The notes beneath the pieces are model-generated. The model made no database searches and had not been told where the DNA came from. It worked only from the letters and a program-made list of their open reading frames with translations. Made by a program: the position numbers and the translations under genes. Shown piece by piece: positions 37,885 through 48,598 of a stretch of 64,000 bases of DNA. Position 1 is the stretch's first letter, and every line of letters begins with the position of its first letter. Source of the stretch: Holothuria scabra (lineage: Eukaryota; Echinodermata; Holothuroidea; Aspidochirotida; Holothuriidae); assembly GCA_037179385.1 (NCBI GenBank), contig CM074185.1:5699371-5763370 (forward strand). Direction: 5' to 3'.

Positions 37885-37945
37885 CGTTTAGTGCAGTGGT
37901 AAGGCACTCGCTCGGAAAGCGAGCCGTCAGGGTTGAAATTTCCGC
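37885..37945 (+). repeat. tRNA-like fragment (SINE head)
   Basis: TTAGTGCAGTGGTAAGGCA resembles box A. The anticodon stem CTCGC/GCGAG is perfect around TCGGAAA (GGA at the anticodon position). The T arm is degraded (GGGTTGAAATTT), so this is a SINE head or tRNA pseudogene. Confidence 0.45.
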
Positions 37946-38700
37946 TTTGCTGAATTTTCCTTCTGGTCTTTTTCTATGTTTCTTCCCTTGTTTAAAAGGC
38001 ACTGCCAGTACTTGGGTTGAATAAAATTCATGATCGAATCAATTACCAATCATTCGACTTATATTTACAGCCAATCTTACCACGTTCGACCTTTATATAC
38101 AGTAAGCTCGAATACTGAGTAGCACTGGTAAAGTATGAAGGTAAACAGATTGGAATGATGAAAAGTACTAAAATTCAGAAGAAAGCTCCGTATCGTTACG
38201 GGTATGTACCCTTTATCAGGCGGCAAAATAGTAACCGATCAAAAAAGTTATTCAAAAGAAACAGCAAACGCGTGCCGATACAACTCAATCGGCGCGCGTA
38301 CAAAGGCCAAGCACCTACGTCACCGCGTTGCGTGTCTTACTACGTCCTCGTCAACACCTTACGTTTCTAAGTCACTATAGTGCGGACGTACTGATAACAC
38401 ACGCACTGCCCATGCTAACGTCCATCCAGCAAGCCAAACCGAAACGAGCTGACGTCACGCGCACAACCTCTTCATAAAAAAAATTGCATATTATGAAATG
38501 TTTGCCTACTGCGGGACGCAATATTAAACACAGTTAAACGACGCAACCGTGAAAAATAAGTTAACTGTGATGACGCGATAAAAATATAAATAATACATAC
38601 ACGCTAGGCGGTTATGATGTCTTTATGAACGGACTTTGCAAGGAAAATTGAAGAATATCAATTTAAGTTCAAGTTCGACAAACAGTCCGTTGTGAAAAAT
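37946..38700. other. No gene recognised
   Basis: Intron sequence of the sushi gene with no domain or repeat I can place. A 71-codon Lys/Arg-rich frame at 38155-38370 looks incidental. Confidence 0.4.
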
Positions 38701-38704
38701 TAAC

Positions 38705-39830
38705 ACGATCTATAACAGTTGGAGTTTGACGTTTAGCCCAATAGAAGCAAGAGTTCCTAGCCTTCCTATCAGTCGATTTTGGCAATGATACGATCATGGT
38801 CGGAACCTCTCCATGAGATGGTCGCCGTGGCCATCAGATCTTGTATAAAACAGGCCGATGGGGGATTAAAATTTTTGGCAACCGAATTCCATGGGAGTTT
38901 TTGCCTTATGGGCCTTAAGTGTTCAGTAACCCGATCAGCTAGGCGACGTTTAGTTTCACACACATACATCATGGCACAGCGCTTACAAGCTAGGATATAC
39001 ACTATATAAGTAGACGTACATGTAAAATGATGTTTGACATCGAAGGAATTGTTGTTGGGACCGAAAACAGACAGAAGCCTGTCTTTGCTAACAAGTATTA
39101 CATCTACTGCAGTTAGAAGGAAACGTCTCCGCCGGATGTTTCAAAAAGGGTTGGGTATGTGAGGCCCGGACCAAGTGACTTGAGACGTTTTTCTCACTTC
39201 TACAGGTCGTAATAGTCGGTACAGGAAAATACCCACGCGTAGAGGGATCTCTTCCTAGAATTTTAGCGTTTCTGTAAATGGACTCATCAATGGGGTTAAC
39301 TGAAGGATGATTAGACACCACGAAGGGTTTTCTGGAAGTAGATTTGACGATATTCGTTATGGGGGCCATGGTGGCAGCTCTATCCATCCCTTGACGCTCC
39401 CTAGTGGCTTCATGAGGACCTTACGTGGGTATTGACGTTTCTCGAAAAAGGATCATCCCTATCATCGGAACAAATACGTCTAGCTCTCAAGAGTTGCGAG
39501 TAGGGGATAGAGTTGGTACATGACCTAGGGTGGTTGGATGCATGAAGCAAGTAGCTGTGGGAGTCTGTGAGCTTAAAATGGATATTAGTTTTTAGTTTTC
39601 TGTAAGAACTAAATAGCTCCATACCTAAAAAGACCACTGAGGTGTCACAAAAACAGCTGTTGTAATTTTAAAAGATGCAAAACGTTTCAGCAAAATGTAA
39701 AAAGTCTTCTAGATAACAACAACAATGTCGCCGATGTACCATTTATAGAGAATGGGTGCACGTCCACTAAAGCTTGAAAACAATTTCTTCTCAAAGTGTC
39801 CTATAGTGAGGCAGGGTATGGATGGTCTCA
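38705..39830 (-). pseudogene. Penelope-like element, lineage 1, copy 1 (RT to GIY-YIG)
   Basis: Reading the minus strand from 39830, several broken frames give an RT active-site region ILYKWYIGDIV, with YIGD at 39738-39727 in place of YIDD. A thumb/linker follows (SHSYLLHASNHPRSC, NSIPYSQLLR), then NHPSVNPIDESIYRN and RDPSTRGYFP. Last comes a GIY-YIG endonuclease start (YILACKRC, then YVCETKRRLADRVTEHLRP). The GIY-YIG second motif reads YVCET instead of YVGET. Frameshifts and the mutated RT make it dead. Lineage 1 is shared with 54142-54818. Its 5' side joins a plus-strand hammerhead-like motif at 39839, an inverted junction. Confidence 0.88.
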
Positions 39831-39838
39831 TTATTTTG

Positions 39839-39874
39839 CCGCCTGATGAAAGGTACATACCCCAAACGTTGCGG
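39839..39874 (+). ncRNA. Decayed hammerhead motif (lineage 1 pseudo-LTR remnant)
   Basis: Stem I CCGC/GCGG encloses CTGATGA (39843-39849), a GGT/ACC stem II and CAAA where GAAA is required, then CGTT. Alignment with 55145-55180 shows both stem I strands changed together (CCAC/GTGG to CCGC/GCGG), while the conserved G before AAA is lost. Probably inactive. Confidence 0.6.
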
Positions 39875-39980
39875 ACCCTAACCCTAATTCTAAACTACCA
39901 ACTATATATCTACCAACTTCGACCTACTGATTATTCATCCCGCTTGGGAGTACTATGGTAACTAGGAGAGAAAATTGATT

Positions 39981-40022
39981 CATTTCAAATTTTCGGACGC
40001 AAGGCGTCCTTCCTCAGGCAAA
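39981..40022 (-). ncRNA. Hammerhead-like motif, PLE lineage 2
   Basis: On the minus strand, CTGAGGA (40017-40011) fits CUGANGA. Stem II GGACGC/GCGTCC is perfect with a CTT loop, and GAAA follows (39994-39991), then ATTT. Stem I is only partly paired. The motif lies about 500 bases after the lineage 2 endonuclease stop. Confidence 0.6.
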
Positions 40023-41786
40023 GTACTGAGCTACAATGAGTTTAATAACCTGCACAAACAATTAAAACGGAAAAAACCAACACAAAAGTTAAAAGGCCGA
40101 AAAAACTTAAAGCTAAAAGCTAAACCTAAAAGCCCCCAGAAAGCAGACAAAACAAACTAAAAACCAAAAAAGAGACCCAGAGAGAACTTAAATCTTAGGT
40201 AACAAAAGAATAAAATACCTACAATTAAAAAGATGGGGAAAAAGGAACAAAACAAAAAAAGGACATTTCAAACTAAAGTTATAAAAAGCCAGTAAAAAGA
40301 GGGAAGCACAAAAAATAGATAAAAAATAAACATGAAAACAAATTTAAAAAAAGAAAAACAGGAAAAATAAAAAAATGAAGAAAACAAATAAAAAACACGC
40401 ATTAACCCCCCCCCCTACCACCTTAAAACCAAAATGAAACGACCAAAATTTAAAGGAGTTTCCTGAAATTGTTATTTTGACAATAAAAGCCATCATCCAT
40501 GTCAAGTCTTTTAGGCGTGTCTGTGCTCAGTTTTCAAATCCATTGCCTCTCCTTGGCAATGAGTAATTTATCGGAGACCTTTCTAGTCAAATCAGGTTTA
40601 AAAATGTGGTCCACAATTTGAACGTTAAAAAAATCACAATTATATAAAATAAGATGATCATAAAGAACCTTAGAGTCAGGTTTTTTAGAAGAGCCAATTT
40701 TGAAAAGTCTAAAATCACTCTTATGACCAGTAATTCTTAAACGCAAATTATTAGACCTCCCGACATATTGGAAACTGCAAACAGGACAAGAAATAACGTA
40801 AATGACCCAGAGAGAAGAGAGAAGTAGAGAAGTTTTTACACTTAAACCGTTTTCTAGTTGAAGTAAAACCTGAGCAAACCAGTAAACTACAAATTTGACA
40901 CCTCTTCTTAGCACAAGGCCGACAGGGATCCAGGATCAAGTCGGAATTAACGTTACTAGTGTCCAACAGTTTTGCTCGACAAAGGGACCTCTTAAGAATA
41001 GGGGCCTGCCTAAAGCTCATAACTGGGGGAAAAGGAACAGCTAACTTCAACCTATCAGATTGGTGTGGGAGAGGCAAATATTTCAAAAGAATCCCCTTAA
41101 TGTCGGGAAGAGCTGGGTGGTTCTCAACTGTGAAAATAATCGGCTTCCCTACATGTTCTCTAGTGGCCACTGGCGAAGTAAAATTGGAAAAGGCCGGAAC
41201 GGCTTGTTGCTGTACATTCCTCCTATTATAACCCCGCCGCTCAATTGGCGGCACCTCTCACGAGCAGTCTCAATACTGGAACAATTCCTTAAGATACGTA
41301 AGGACTGGCTATAAGGGATACTTCTTTTGCTATGATTGGGGTGACAGGTGGTCGCCAATAAAAATGATGGGTGTCAGTAGGCTTAGTGTAAAGATTGGTG
41401 ACAATCCCACCCTCCTCAGAAGTCGAAACTTGAACGTCAAGAAAATTGACAGACCCTAAAGAAAGATCAAAAGTAAATTAAATACCATGATGGACACTGT
41501 TAATGAATTAAAAAAAAATGCAAAACCTGATCCCTTCCATGAGTCAAAATCATGAAAATGTCATCAATAAAACGAAAACACACTTCAGGTTTGAGGGAAA
41601 CAGCAGCAAGTTAATCACGTTCCAAGACCCCCATTAGGACGTTGGGTAACTCAATTAGGGAAATCTCCAAGGGAAGATTCGATATTGCTAAGCCCGACAA
41701 TTCTTATTCTGGAGATCAACGTAACGCCCAAATTCTTAAACCGGTTATTCGTTCTATGTCAAAGAATGGTTCCCAACTTGGAAAAC
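40023..41786 (-). pseudogene. Penelope-like element, lineage 2 (RT, GIY-YIG, 3' UTR)
   Basis: The minus strand carries an RT active site CFRFIDDIFMIL (FIDD at 41571-41560, acidic pair intact). FLDVQVS, YTKPTDTHHF and PNHSKRSIPYSQSLRI follow in shifted frames, then a linker (CAKKRCQICSLLV), then the endonuclease WVIYVISCPVCSFQYVGRSN with LRITGHKSDFR. The last frame stops after KERQWI; the codons beyond (KLSTDTPKRLDM) look like continuation, so that stop is probably a mutation. An A-rich 3' region (40100-40480) and a hammerhead-like motif follow. The copy starts directly at the 3' end of lineage 3 at about 41787. Confidence 0.85.
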
Positions 41787-43578
41787 CTTTGGATAGATGA
41801 ATAAGAGGCTTGGATAACAATGATATTCCGGTGTTTGCCCAGGATCCAGAGGATTCTCAGAATTCTAGTTAAAAATTAGGTAAAATTAAAAATGAAAGTT
41901 AAAACTAGAATTGCAACTGCACATAAAAGGACAAAAAGACACCGTGATTTGAGAAGCTTTCGGCTCTTTTATTCAGCCTTTCTCGGCTCGAATGAAGCGA
42001 AATAAAATGCGTTCAAATTAAATTACTAAAAACACAAGCAAAACGAACAAAGGATAAAAGCAACCAACACAAACTTAGCTCAATTAAGAATAAAGCTTAA
42101 AATCACTGGAGGATAAACAACAAAAAGTAAAAGTGAAAAAAAAATGGTAAGAAGCTTAAAACCAGCTGTAAAATTGCTGCACAGGAGCATTGAGAATCTT
42201 CTAGAAAGGTAAAAACTGATGCTAGATTAAAGGGGCCTGGAAGGAGTGTTAGGCTAGAACATTAAACATGGAAACAACCAAGAAAAATTGAATCTGCGCT
42301 TTACCGTAGGTAGCTGATTCTTTTAGATGAATTCAATTCCTTTCTTTTATTAAGACCCAATGGATATTAGGTATTCAATTGGGCGAGCCAATTCCCCTCT
42401 CTTTTAGTGAGGACGGTATCAATATTAGACCCACTGTAAGTCTGTTCAATAATTATAAACTAAATGTCCGACAGATGATGGGGAGAAGCATTATAAAGGA
42501 CTGCTTATTCACATTATTATTGAGAAGATCGGATTTGTGATTTCTAAACCTAACTTTAAATTCCGTAGAGGTAGACGCAACATATTACAAATTACATTTA
42601 AAACAAGTTGTTACATAAATTAGGCAAGCACTTGTACAAGAAACAAAACTCTTAATAGCGTTAGTTTTCTTTGTGGCACAACTTTGAAAGGTAGAACTTT
42701 GCGTGATAAACTTGGTACACAGGTCACATTGCTTCTTTTCACATTTAAAACCCCCTAGTTTGGAAAAAGTGCCCCCTTTATAGGTACGATGAGACGGTTG
42801 CGATTTCTGCAGTGAATCCTTAAGGGATTTACCTCTTCTATATGCAATAAAGATTGAATTGTGTTTGAAAATATTGGTCAAACGGGGCGAACTATGAAGA
42901 ATGTGGATATGTTTCCGTATAATCGAATGAGCATTAGGTTATGCTGGATTGAAATCGAGGACGAGAGGGTACTAGAGTTATTCTTTTTTACAGGATTAAA
43001 TAAGGCAGATCTTGGTTATATGCTCGCCTTGTAGAATTGGTCCTCTAACAGCTGGGGGTCATAACCTCCAGCTGTATATTCTTATATATTCTTATATTCA
43101 ATAAAACGATTGCGTAATAATTCAACGATGGAACGGATACGTTTCAGCCTTAGTGCAATGCTATAGGGTATGCTGTTCACCTGATGTTTAGGGTGAAAGC
43201 TAGATGGTAATGAATAAAGATGACCGTCCGTAGGTTTCGAGAACACGTTAGTGGAAGTAGTACCATTTTGTTACATAAGCAAAAATCCAGAAATTCGAGC
43301 TTAGAATTTGAGAACCTACAAACAAAATTGATAGTGGGGTATATAGAGTTAATAAATTTAGTAAATTCCTGCAAGGCGTCAAGACCATGAGGCCACAGCT
43401 GAAAAATGTCGTTCCGAAAACGCCATCAGTTATCAGTACACACACACACACACACATATACAGAAACTGAAGAAATTGTTGGAAGCGGACAGAGTCGCAT
43501 AATTTTTTTTTTGTAATATACGTCTAACATTGGCAACCTTTGCCCTAGGAAGAAAGACGATATCACCAAATGATGAAA

Positions 43579-43581
<3 letters not shown>
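41787..43581 (-). pseudogene. Penelope-like element, lineage 3, diverged copy
   Basis: Minus strand, from 43581 downwards: an RT N-terminal-like stretch (SGDIVFLPRAKVANVRRIL), then RT thumb (LQEFTKFINSIYPTINFVC, NSKLEFLDFCLC), linker (KHQVNSIPYSIALRLKRI), a Cys-rich region (GFKCEKKQCDLCTKF) and the endonuclease start (LIYVTTCFKCNL), where the frame breaks. A (CA)n tract (43437-43457) interrupts the RT. The non-coding 3' part (42550-41787) aligns throughout with the 3' parts of the two younger copies and includes their hammerhead-like motif. Confidence 0.85.
41947..41993 (-). ncRNA. Hammerhead-like motif, lineage 3, copy 1
   Basis: Minus strand: ATTCGAG, then core CCGAGAA, stem II GGCT/AGCC around GAATAAAAG, then GAAA, GCTT and CTCAAAT. 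Stem I pairs over most of seven bases. The core has C in place of the invariant U4, as in both younger copies, plus one further change. Confidence 0.5.

Positions 43582-43637
<56 letters not shown>
43582..43637. repeat. (TA)n between two PLE copies
   Basis: 56 bp of TA separates the 3' end of one minus-strand lineage 3 copy (43641) from the 5' start of the next (43581), a head-to-tail arrangement. Confidence 0.95.
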
Positions 43638-43639
<2 letters not shown>

Positions 43640-43640
43640 A

Positions 43641-44327
43641 TTGAAAATGAAAGTTAAAACTAGAATTGCAACTGCACATACAATGATAAAAAGACACCGT
43701 GATTCGAGAAGCTTTCGGCTATTTTATTCAGCCTTCCTCGGCTCGAATGAAGCGAAATAAAATGCGTTCAAATAAAATTACTACCAGACCAGCAAACGAA
43801 CAAAGGCTAAAAGCAACCCACACAACCTTAGCCCTGTTAAGAATAAAGCTTAAAATCACTGGAGAATAAACAACAAAAAGTAAAAAGAGAAAAAAATGAT
43901 AAGAAGCTTAAAACCAGCTGTAAAATTGCAGCACAGGAGCAGTGAGAATCCTCCAGAAAGGTAAAAACTAATGGAAGATAAAAGGGGCCTGAAAGGAGTG
44001 TTAGGCAAGAAATTTAAACATGGAAACCACTGGGAAAAATTGAATCTGGGCTTTACCGTACGTAGCTGATTCTTTTAGATGAGTTAAATTCCTTTCTTTT
44101 ATTGAGACCCAATGGAAATAAGGTATTCAATTGGGCAAGCCAATAACCCTCTCTTTTGGTGAGGACGGTATCAATATTAGACTTACTGTAAGTCTGTTCA
44201 ATAATTATAAACTTGATGTCCGACAGCTGATGGGGAGAAGCATTATAATGGACTGCTAATTCACATCTACCCCGATTATTGAGAAGATCGGATTTGTGAT
44301 TTCTAAACCTTACTTTAAATTCCGTAG
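43641..44327 (-). mobile_element. Lineage 3 PLE 3' part, inverted arm
   Basis: This 687-bp block is nearly identical to the reverse complement of 45067-45752. It covers the end of the GIY-YIG frame and the 3' non-coding part. It preserves AAG where the right-hand copy has an in-frame TAG (45210-45212). It is joined head to head with the plus-strand copy at 44328. Confidence 0.93.
43702..43748 (-). ncRNA. Hammerhead-like motif, lineage 3, copy 2
   Basis: Identical in the core to the plus-strand motif at 45645-45691: ATTCGAG, CCGAGGA, AGGCT/AGCC stem II, GAAA, GCTT, CTCGAAT. Confidence 0.55.
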
Positions 44328-45840
44328 ATTTCCGTAGAATTTCTGGATGTTTTGGTTATGTTAAATAATGGTATTATTTCCACGGACGTGTTCTCTAAAC
44401 CTACGGACGGTCATCTTTATTTATTACCATCTAGCTCTCATCCTAAACATCAGGTGAAGAGCATACCGTACAGCATTGCATTGAGGCTGAAACGTATTTG
44501 TTCCACCCCTGAATTATTACGCAATCGTTTTATTGAATATAAGAATTATTTAATAGCTAGAGGCTATGACCCCCAGCTGGTCGAGGACCAATTCCACAAG
44601 GCGAGCATATTACCAAGATCTGCCTTACTTAATCCTGTCAAAAAGAATAACTCTAGTCGAAAATACCCTCTAGTCCTCGATTTCAATCCAGCATTACCGA
44701 ATGCTCATTCTATTATACGGAAACATATCTACATTCTTCATAGTTCGCCCCTTATGACCAACATTTTCCCACACAATTCAATCTTTACTGCATATAGAAG
44801 AGGTAAATCCCTTAAGGATTTACTGAAGAAATCGCAACCGCCTTATCGTTCTAATGGAGGGGGCACTATTTCCAAACTGGGGTGTTTTAAATGTGAACGG
44901 AAGAAATGTGACCTTTGCACCAACTTTCTCACGCAAAGTTCTACCTTTCATAGTTGTGTCACTAAGAAAACTTACGCCATTAAGAGTTTTGTTTCCTGTA
45001 CAAGTGCTTGCGTAATTTATGCAGCAACTTGTTTTAAATGTAATTTGCAATATGTTGGGTCTACCTCTACGGAATTTAAAGTAAGGTTTAGAAATCACAA
45101 ATCCGATCTTCTCAATAATCGGGGTAGATGTGAATTAGCAGTCCATTATAATGCTTCTCCCCATCAGCTGTCGGACATCAAGTTTATAATTATTGAACAG
45201 ACTTACAGTTAGTCTAATATTGATACCGTCCTCACCAAAAGAGAGGGTTATTGGCTTGCCCAATTGAATACCTTATTTCCATTGGGTCTCAATAAAAGAA
45301 AGGAATTTAACTCATCTAAAAGAATCAGCTACGTACGGTAAAGCCCAGATTCAATTTTTCCCAGTGGTTTCCATGTTTAAATTTCTTGCCTAACACTCCT
45401 TTCAGGCCCCTTTTATCTTCCATTAGTTTTTACCTTTCTGGAGGATTCTCACTGCTCCTGTGCTGCAATTTTACAGCTGGTTTTAAGCTTCTTATCATTT
45501 TTTCTCTTTTTACTTTTTGTTGTTTATTCTCCAGTGATTTTAAGCTTTATTCTTAACAGGGCTAAGGTTGTGTGGGTTGCTTTTAGCCTTTGTTCGTTTG
45601 CTGGTCTGGTAGTAATTTTATTTGAACGCATTTTATTTCGCTTCATTCGAGCCGAGGAAGGCTGAATAAAATAGCCGAAAGCTTCTCGAATCACGGTGTC
45701 TTTTTATCATTGTATGTGCAGTTGCAATTCTAGTTTTAACTTTCATTTTCAATTTTAAATAATTTTTAACTAGAATTTTGAGAATCCTCTGGATCCTTGG
45801 CATACACCGGAATATCGTTGTTATCCAAGCCTCTCATTCA

Positions 45841-45842
<2 letters not shown>
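44328..45842 (+). pseudogene. Penelope-like element, lineage 3, young 5'-truncated copy
   Basis: The frame opens inside the RT thumb (EFLDVLVMLNN, 44331) and runs to a TAG at 45210-45212. It includes the linker HPKHQVKSIPYSIALRLKRI, a Cys cluster (CFKCERKKCDLC) and a GIY-YIG endonuclease (CVIYAATC, NLQYVGSTSTEF, RFRNHKSDL). The inverted arm at 43641-44327 has AAG at the TAG position, and the frame beyond it continues to TAA 45339-45341 (SNIDTVLTKREGYWLAQ), so the stop is one recent substitution. A 3' region of about 500 bp with a hammerhead-like motif follows, and the copy ends at (TA)n. The catalytic RT domain is absent, so it cannot move on its own. It lies in an intron of the sushi gene, in sense orientation. 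Confidence 0.9.
45645..45691 (+). ncRNA. Hammerhead-like motif, lineage 3, copy 3
   Basis: A perfect seven-base stem I (ATTCGAG 45645-45651, CTCGAAT 45685-45691) encloses CCGAGGA, stem II GGCT/AGCC, GAAA (45677-45680) and GCTT. In the hammerhead consensus CUGANGA the second base is U; here it is C. Everything else, including the loop-less two-pair stem III (A-T and G-C) before a UH-type cleavage step, fits the small PLE-associated class. Confidence 0.6.
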
Positions 45843-45906
<64 letters not shown>

Positions 45907-45928
45907 TATATATATATATATATATATA
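45843..45928. repeat. (TA)n between two PLE 3' ends
   Basis: A TA tract, interrupted once by GAA, lies between the 3' end of the plus-strand lineage 3 copy and the 3' end of the minus-strand lineage 4 copy: tail to tail. Confidence 0.95.
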
Positions 45929-46410
45929 AAAGAATAAGTAGAAAACACCACAAATATGACAATATTAGAGCACATACAAGATAAGAGAAACGTATATTTC
46001 AAAGACACCTGTCTTCGTTATCAGCCTTAATGCGGAGTGAAGAAAAATTTAGAAACAACAAGAAACAAAACAAAAACAAACAAAAATACAAATCCTATCG
46101 AGAATGTTAAACAGAACCGGCTTCCCTGTAAACCACAGAAGGGAAGTCGCTCAAAACACCAAGATCTTTGTTAAGGCCGCGGGTATGTGTTGACAGTTTT
46201 AGCATCCATTTGCTTTCGGATTTAAGCCTTTGAGTGACAGATGGGTATTAAGAATTGAGTAGGATACATCTTAAATTAGACAAAGAGTGGTTTGAGTTAC
46301 TAGTGAAATGTTTGGATATAGGATAATTTAATGATTTGTCTAGAATAGTTTTTTGTGGTTGTTAAACCTCAGTCTAAATTTGGTGGCGGTCTGAGCCCAC
46401 ATTTAATACA
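45929..46410 (-). pseudogene. Penelope-like element, lineage 4 (3' end of GIY-YIG)
   Basis: Minus strand, from 46400: TKFRLRFNNHKK, then YPISKHFTSNS and HSLSNLRCILLN, then QRLKSESKWMLKL and THTRGLNKDLGVL. This matches the C-terminal half of PLE GIY-YIG proteins (compare lineage 6, FRLRVNNHK and GLNRDLAF). In-frame stops are present. A hammerhead-like motif and then (TA)n follow. It lies just 50 bp upstream of the Cys-rich exon at 46460. Confidence 0.75.
45985..46030 (-). ncRNA. Possible hammerhead remnant, lineage 4
   Basis: Minus strand: CTGATAA (46024-46018; G8 changed to A), a long stem II GAAGACA/TGTCTTT, then GAAA (46000-45997) and TATA. Stem I has a mismatch. It keeps the order seen in the other lineages but is probably dead. 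Confidence 0.35.
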
Positions 46411-46459
46411 CAAAGCCCACAAATAATTACCGTGTCCCTTCACACAGCATTACCGCAAG

Positions 46460-46589
46460 AATGTTGGGAACGTGACGACGTAGCAGCTGGACGGAGATGC
46501 AAACCAGCGTGTCAACCGGACGGTAGTTGCAGAAAACAATAAAGAATGTGTGTGTGATGGCTTTTGTGGACCAAGTTGCTATTATAAAC
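46460..46589 (+). pseudogene. Sushi gene Cys-rich exon, frameshifted
   Basis: Acceptor CCGCAAG and donor AAAC|GTAAGC bound a 130-bp exon. It encodes CWERDDVAAGRRC, KPACQPDGSCRKQ, then TAA. Aligned with the related exon at 50945, two bases are missing after CAA; past that point the other frame gives KECVCDGFCGPSCYYK, so the module was once C-x11-C-x3-C-x5-C with a CVCDG.CG.SC end. With two more bases it would be 132 bp and phase 1 at both ends, matching the sushi exons. Either the exon is dead, is skipped without breaking frame, or the assembly has an error. I do not recognise the module as a named domain. Confidence 0.6.
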
Positions 46590-47420
46590 GTAAGCAGTTT
46601 ATCAATTTAACTATTTCGTAATCTTATATAGGTTTGGATGCGCGAAGACGCAAGCATGTTTGAAATGTAACTTTCAAAATTTACTTTTCACTCCTAAATT
46701 TTCGCTAAAGCTCATTTTCGCCTATGTATTAGTAGGGAAAATAATTCAGGAAGTCACCATCGCAAACTGTTAGTTTGAGCTTGCTCAAATATCAACAAGA
46801 CACAATTACTCAACCGTATTTCTCATTTTGGGGTTAGTAGTAAATTTCAGTTGGGGGCATAAAAGATTGGCCATTTTCACATTTTCGTCTGGTTGAAACA
46901 ACAAACGGAGATATTTCGGGAATACTAGGACGTACCGGTAAGTCATAGTTCATTTGAACTCATTAAACGTCGAAGAAACGTCGAGGAACCTCCAACATGA
47001 AATATGGCCAAAGATCAGATTACTTCCTAAGGCAAACATCAACGTACTGTAATGTTGCCTCTTACATTTTCCAAAGTAATACTTCATTAGATCCAAAGAA
47101 AATACGCATTTCACAATAATCTGACCTGAAGACGTGACCTTAAGGACACTAATCAGGTTTGCACTTCGAACTCAGTCAAAACATGTTACATAGATAGAGG
47201 TGAACATGACTGACATGTATAGTAGAAGAGCCCAAATTAAATATAGCTAAATTCCCTGATAAGTCTGAGTACGAAAGCATTCCGATCCCAGTGCAGGGCT
47301 AATCAGATCTGACATGAAACAAAGTGTTACAGACTACGACAACTAGCAAGTAACATACAGACGCATAGTGTACCCAACAAAATAGGGCGGCTTGAATTCC
47401 TTCAATACACTTTTAAACTG
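46590..47420. other. Intron, nothing recognised
   Basis: Sushi-gene intron sequence without domains or clear repeats. Confidence 0.4.
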
Positions 47421-47573
47421 GAAAGAGAGACGGGCAGACGGACGGACAGACCAGACAAAGAGACGGGCAGACGGGCATACGGACAGACGGAGAGGCGGGC
47501 GGACGGGTCGACGGACGCACGGGTGCAGGGGTGGGGGGGGGGGTGGGGGCGGGCGGAAGGACGGACGGATAAA
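47421..47573 (+). repeat. (GACG/GGAC)n-rich microsatellite
   Basis: Degenerate GACGGGCA/GACGGACG tetranucleotides, then a G run (47530-47544) and GGACGGACGGAT. It abuts the second SINE A copy. Confidence 0.9.
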
Positions 47574-47574
47574 T

Positions 47575-47790
47575 GGCAAAATCGGAAAAAGCTGGAAAAT
47601 CTAGCTAAGATGAAGAACGAAGTTGAGTTCACCAGGATTGTAACCCCTGACCTTCTGCCTACAAATGCGGACGATCGAAGCACTAAGGTGCGAAAACAAG
47701 ATGGTGTAGGCTCTCGTTCATTTGTAGCTGAAACAACGCACAGTTCACCTTCTGACAAGGCACCTACTTTTTCTAACAGTACTCTTTCTC
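47575..47790 (-). repeat. tRNA-derived SINE family A, copy 2 (old)
   Basis: Collinear with 2035-2275: AGCTGGAAAATCTAGCTAAG, a decayed tRNA part (TTCACCAGGATTGTAACCCC, GCACTAAGGTGC), TGGTGTAGGCTCTCGTTCA, CAGTTCACCTTCTGACAAGG and CACCTACTTTTT. A 145-codon open frame over it (47523-47960) is a by-product. Confidence 0.65.
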
Positions 47791-48598
47791 CAGACGCAAT
47801 CCTGAATACAGTTCCTGCAATTTACAATCCTCTGTTGCTAAAGATTGTTGAAAGGCGCAAAATACCGATTTTACTGGCCATCCCACCACCAGTACCCGAA
47901 AAATTCCGTTTCTTGAACTCAAGGTGGACCCAGGTTCATGTGAAGAGTAGGAGCAATTAGGACAAACCACTGCAACAATTGATGACCTTGCTCATACAAT
48001 ACAAATCTCTTACCACCTGTTGTTAACATTGACCCAACGTAAAGTCAGTTTTATATGATTATATGATATTTAAGAATTGTTTGAGAAACACTCTAATCCA
48101 GTTTACACCGTCTTGTTAACATGGAATATTTAGCCTATGTATTACACATAAAGCCAGGAGGATTACAATTGGATGGCCAGGAGACAACTTGACATCCGGA
48201 CCACCAAAAAACTGGAAGGAGGCAAAAAACACTGTGCGCGTCAGCTCTATTGGTACAAGATCGGGGGAGCTCTTAAGCCCCCCCCCCCCCACCCCCTCCC
48301 CGGGACAAGACTGGTAACCCCCTTGTTTCAAGCTAAAAGCTATTCATTGATTTAAATGAAGATTATTTTAGTTTTTTATGGTTTTAAAGGCATTTAAAGA
48401 TCATCAAAATTTGAAGATAGACGTTATGTACACCTGTACATTCTGGTTCAACAAAGCATTCTTCTGAACTCTTCAGGACCATCTGTTAATATAAAACAGA
48501 GCAGAGAAAACTATTTTCCGACATGAGCCATAGGCCTACAGGATACATTGAATCCTACTTTCGATAAAATTATTTTCTTTTTCCAAACTCGATACCAG
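47791..48598. other. Intron; C run at 48280-48299
   Basis: The patch GGGGGAGCTCTTAAG, a C run and CCCCGGGACAAGACTGGTAA at 48262-48318 resembles the GC-rich headers of the local hAT family. Nothing else is supported. Confidence 0.35.

Noticed and set aside
39878..39890. Telomere-like CCCTAACCCTAA
   Set aside because: Only two units inside PLE-derived sequence; too short to mean an internal telomere.
47523..47960. 145-residue ORF
   Set aside because: Begins in a GACG microsatellite and runs through a SINE A copy; no domain.
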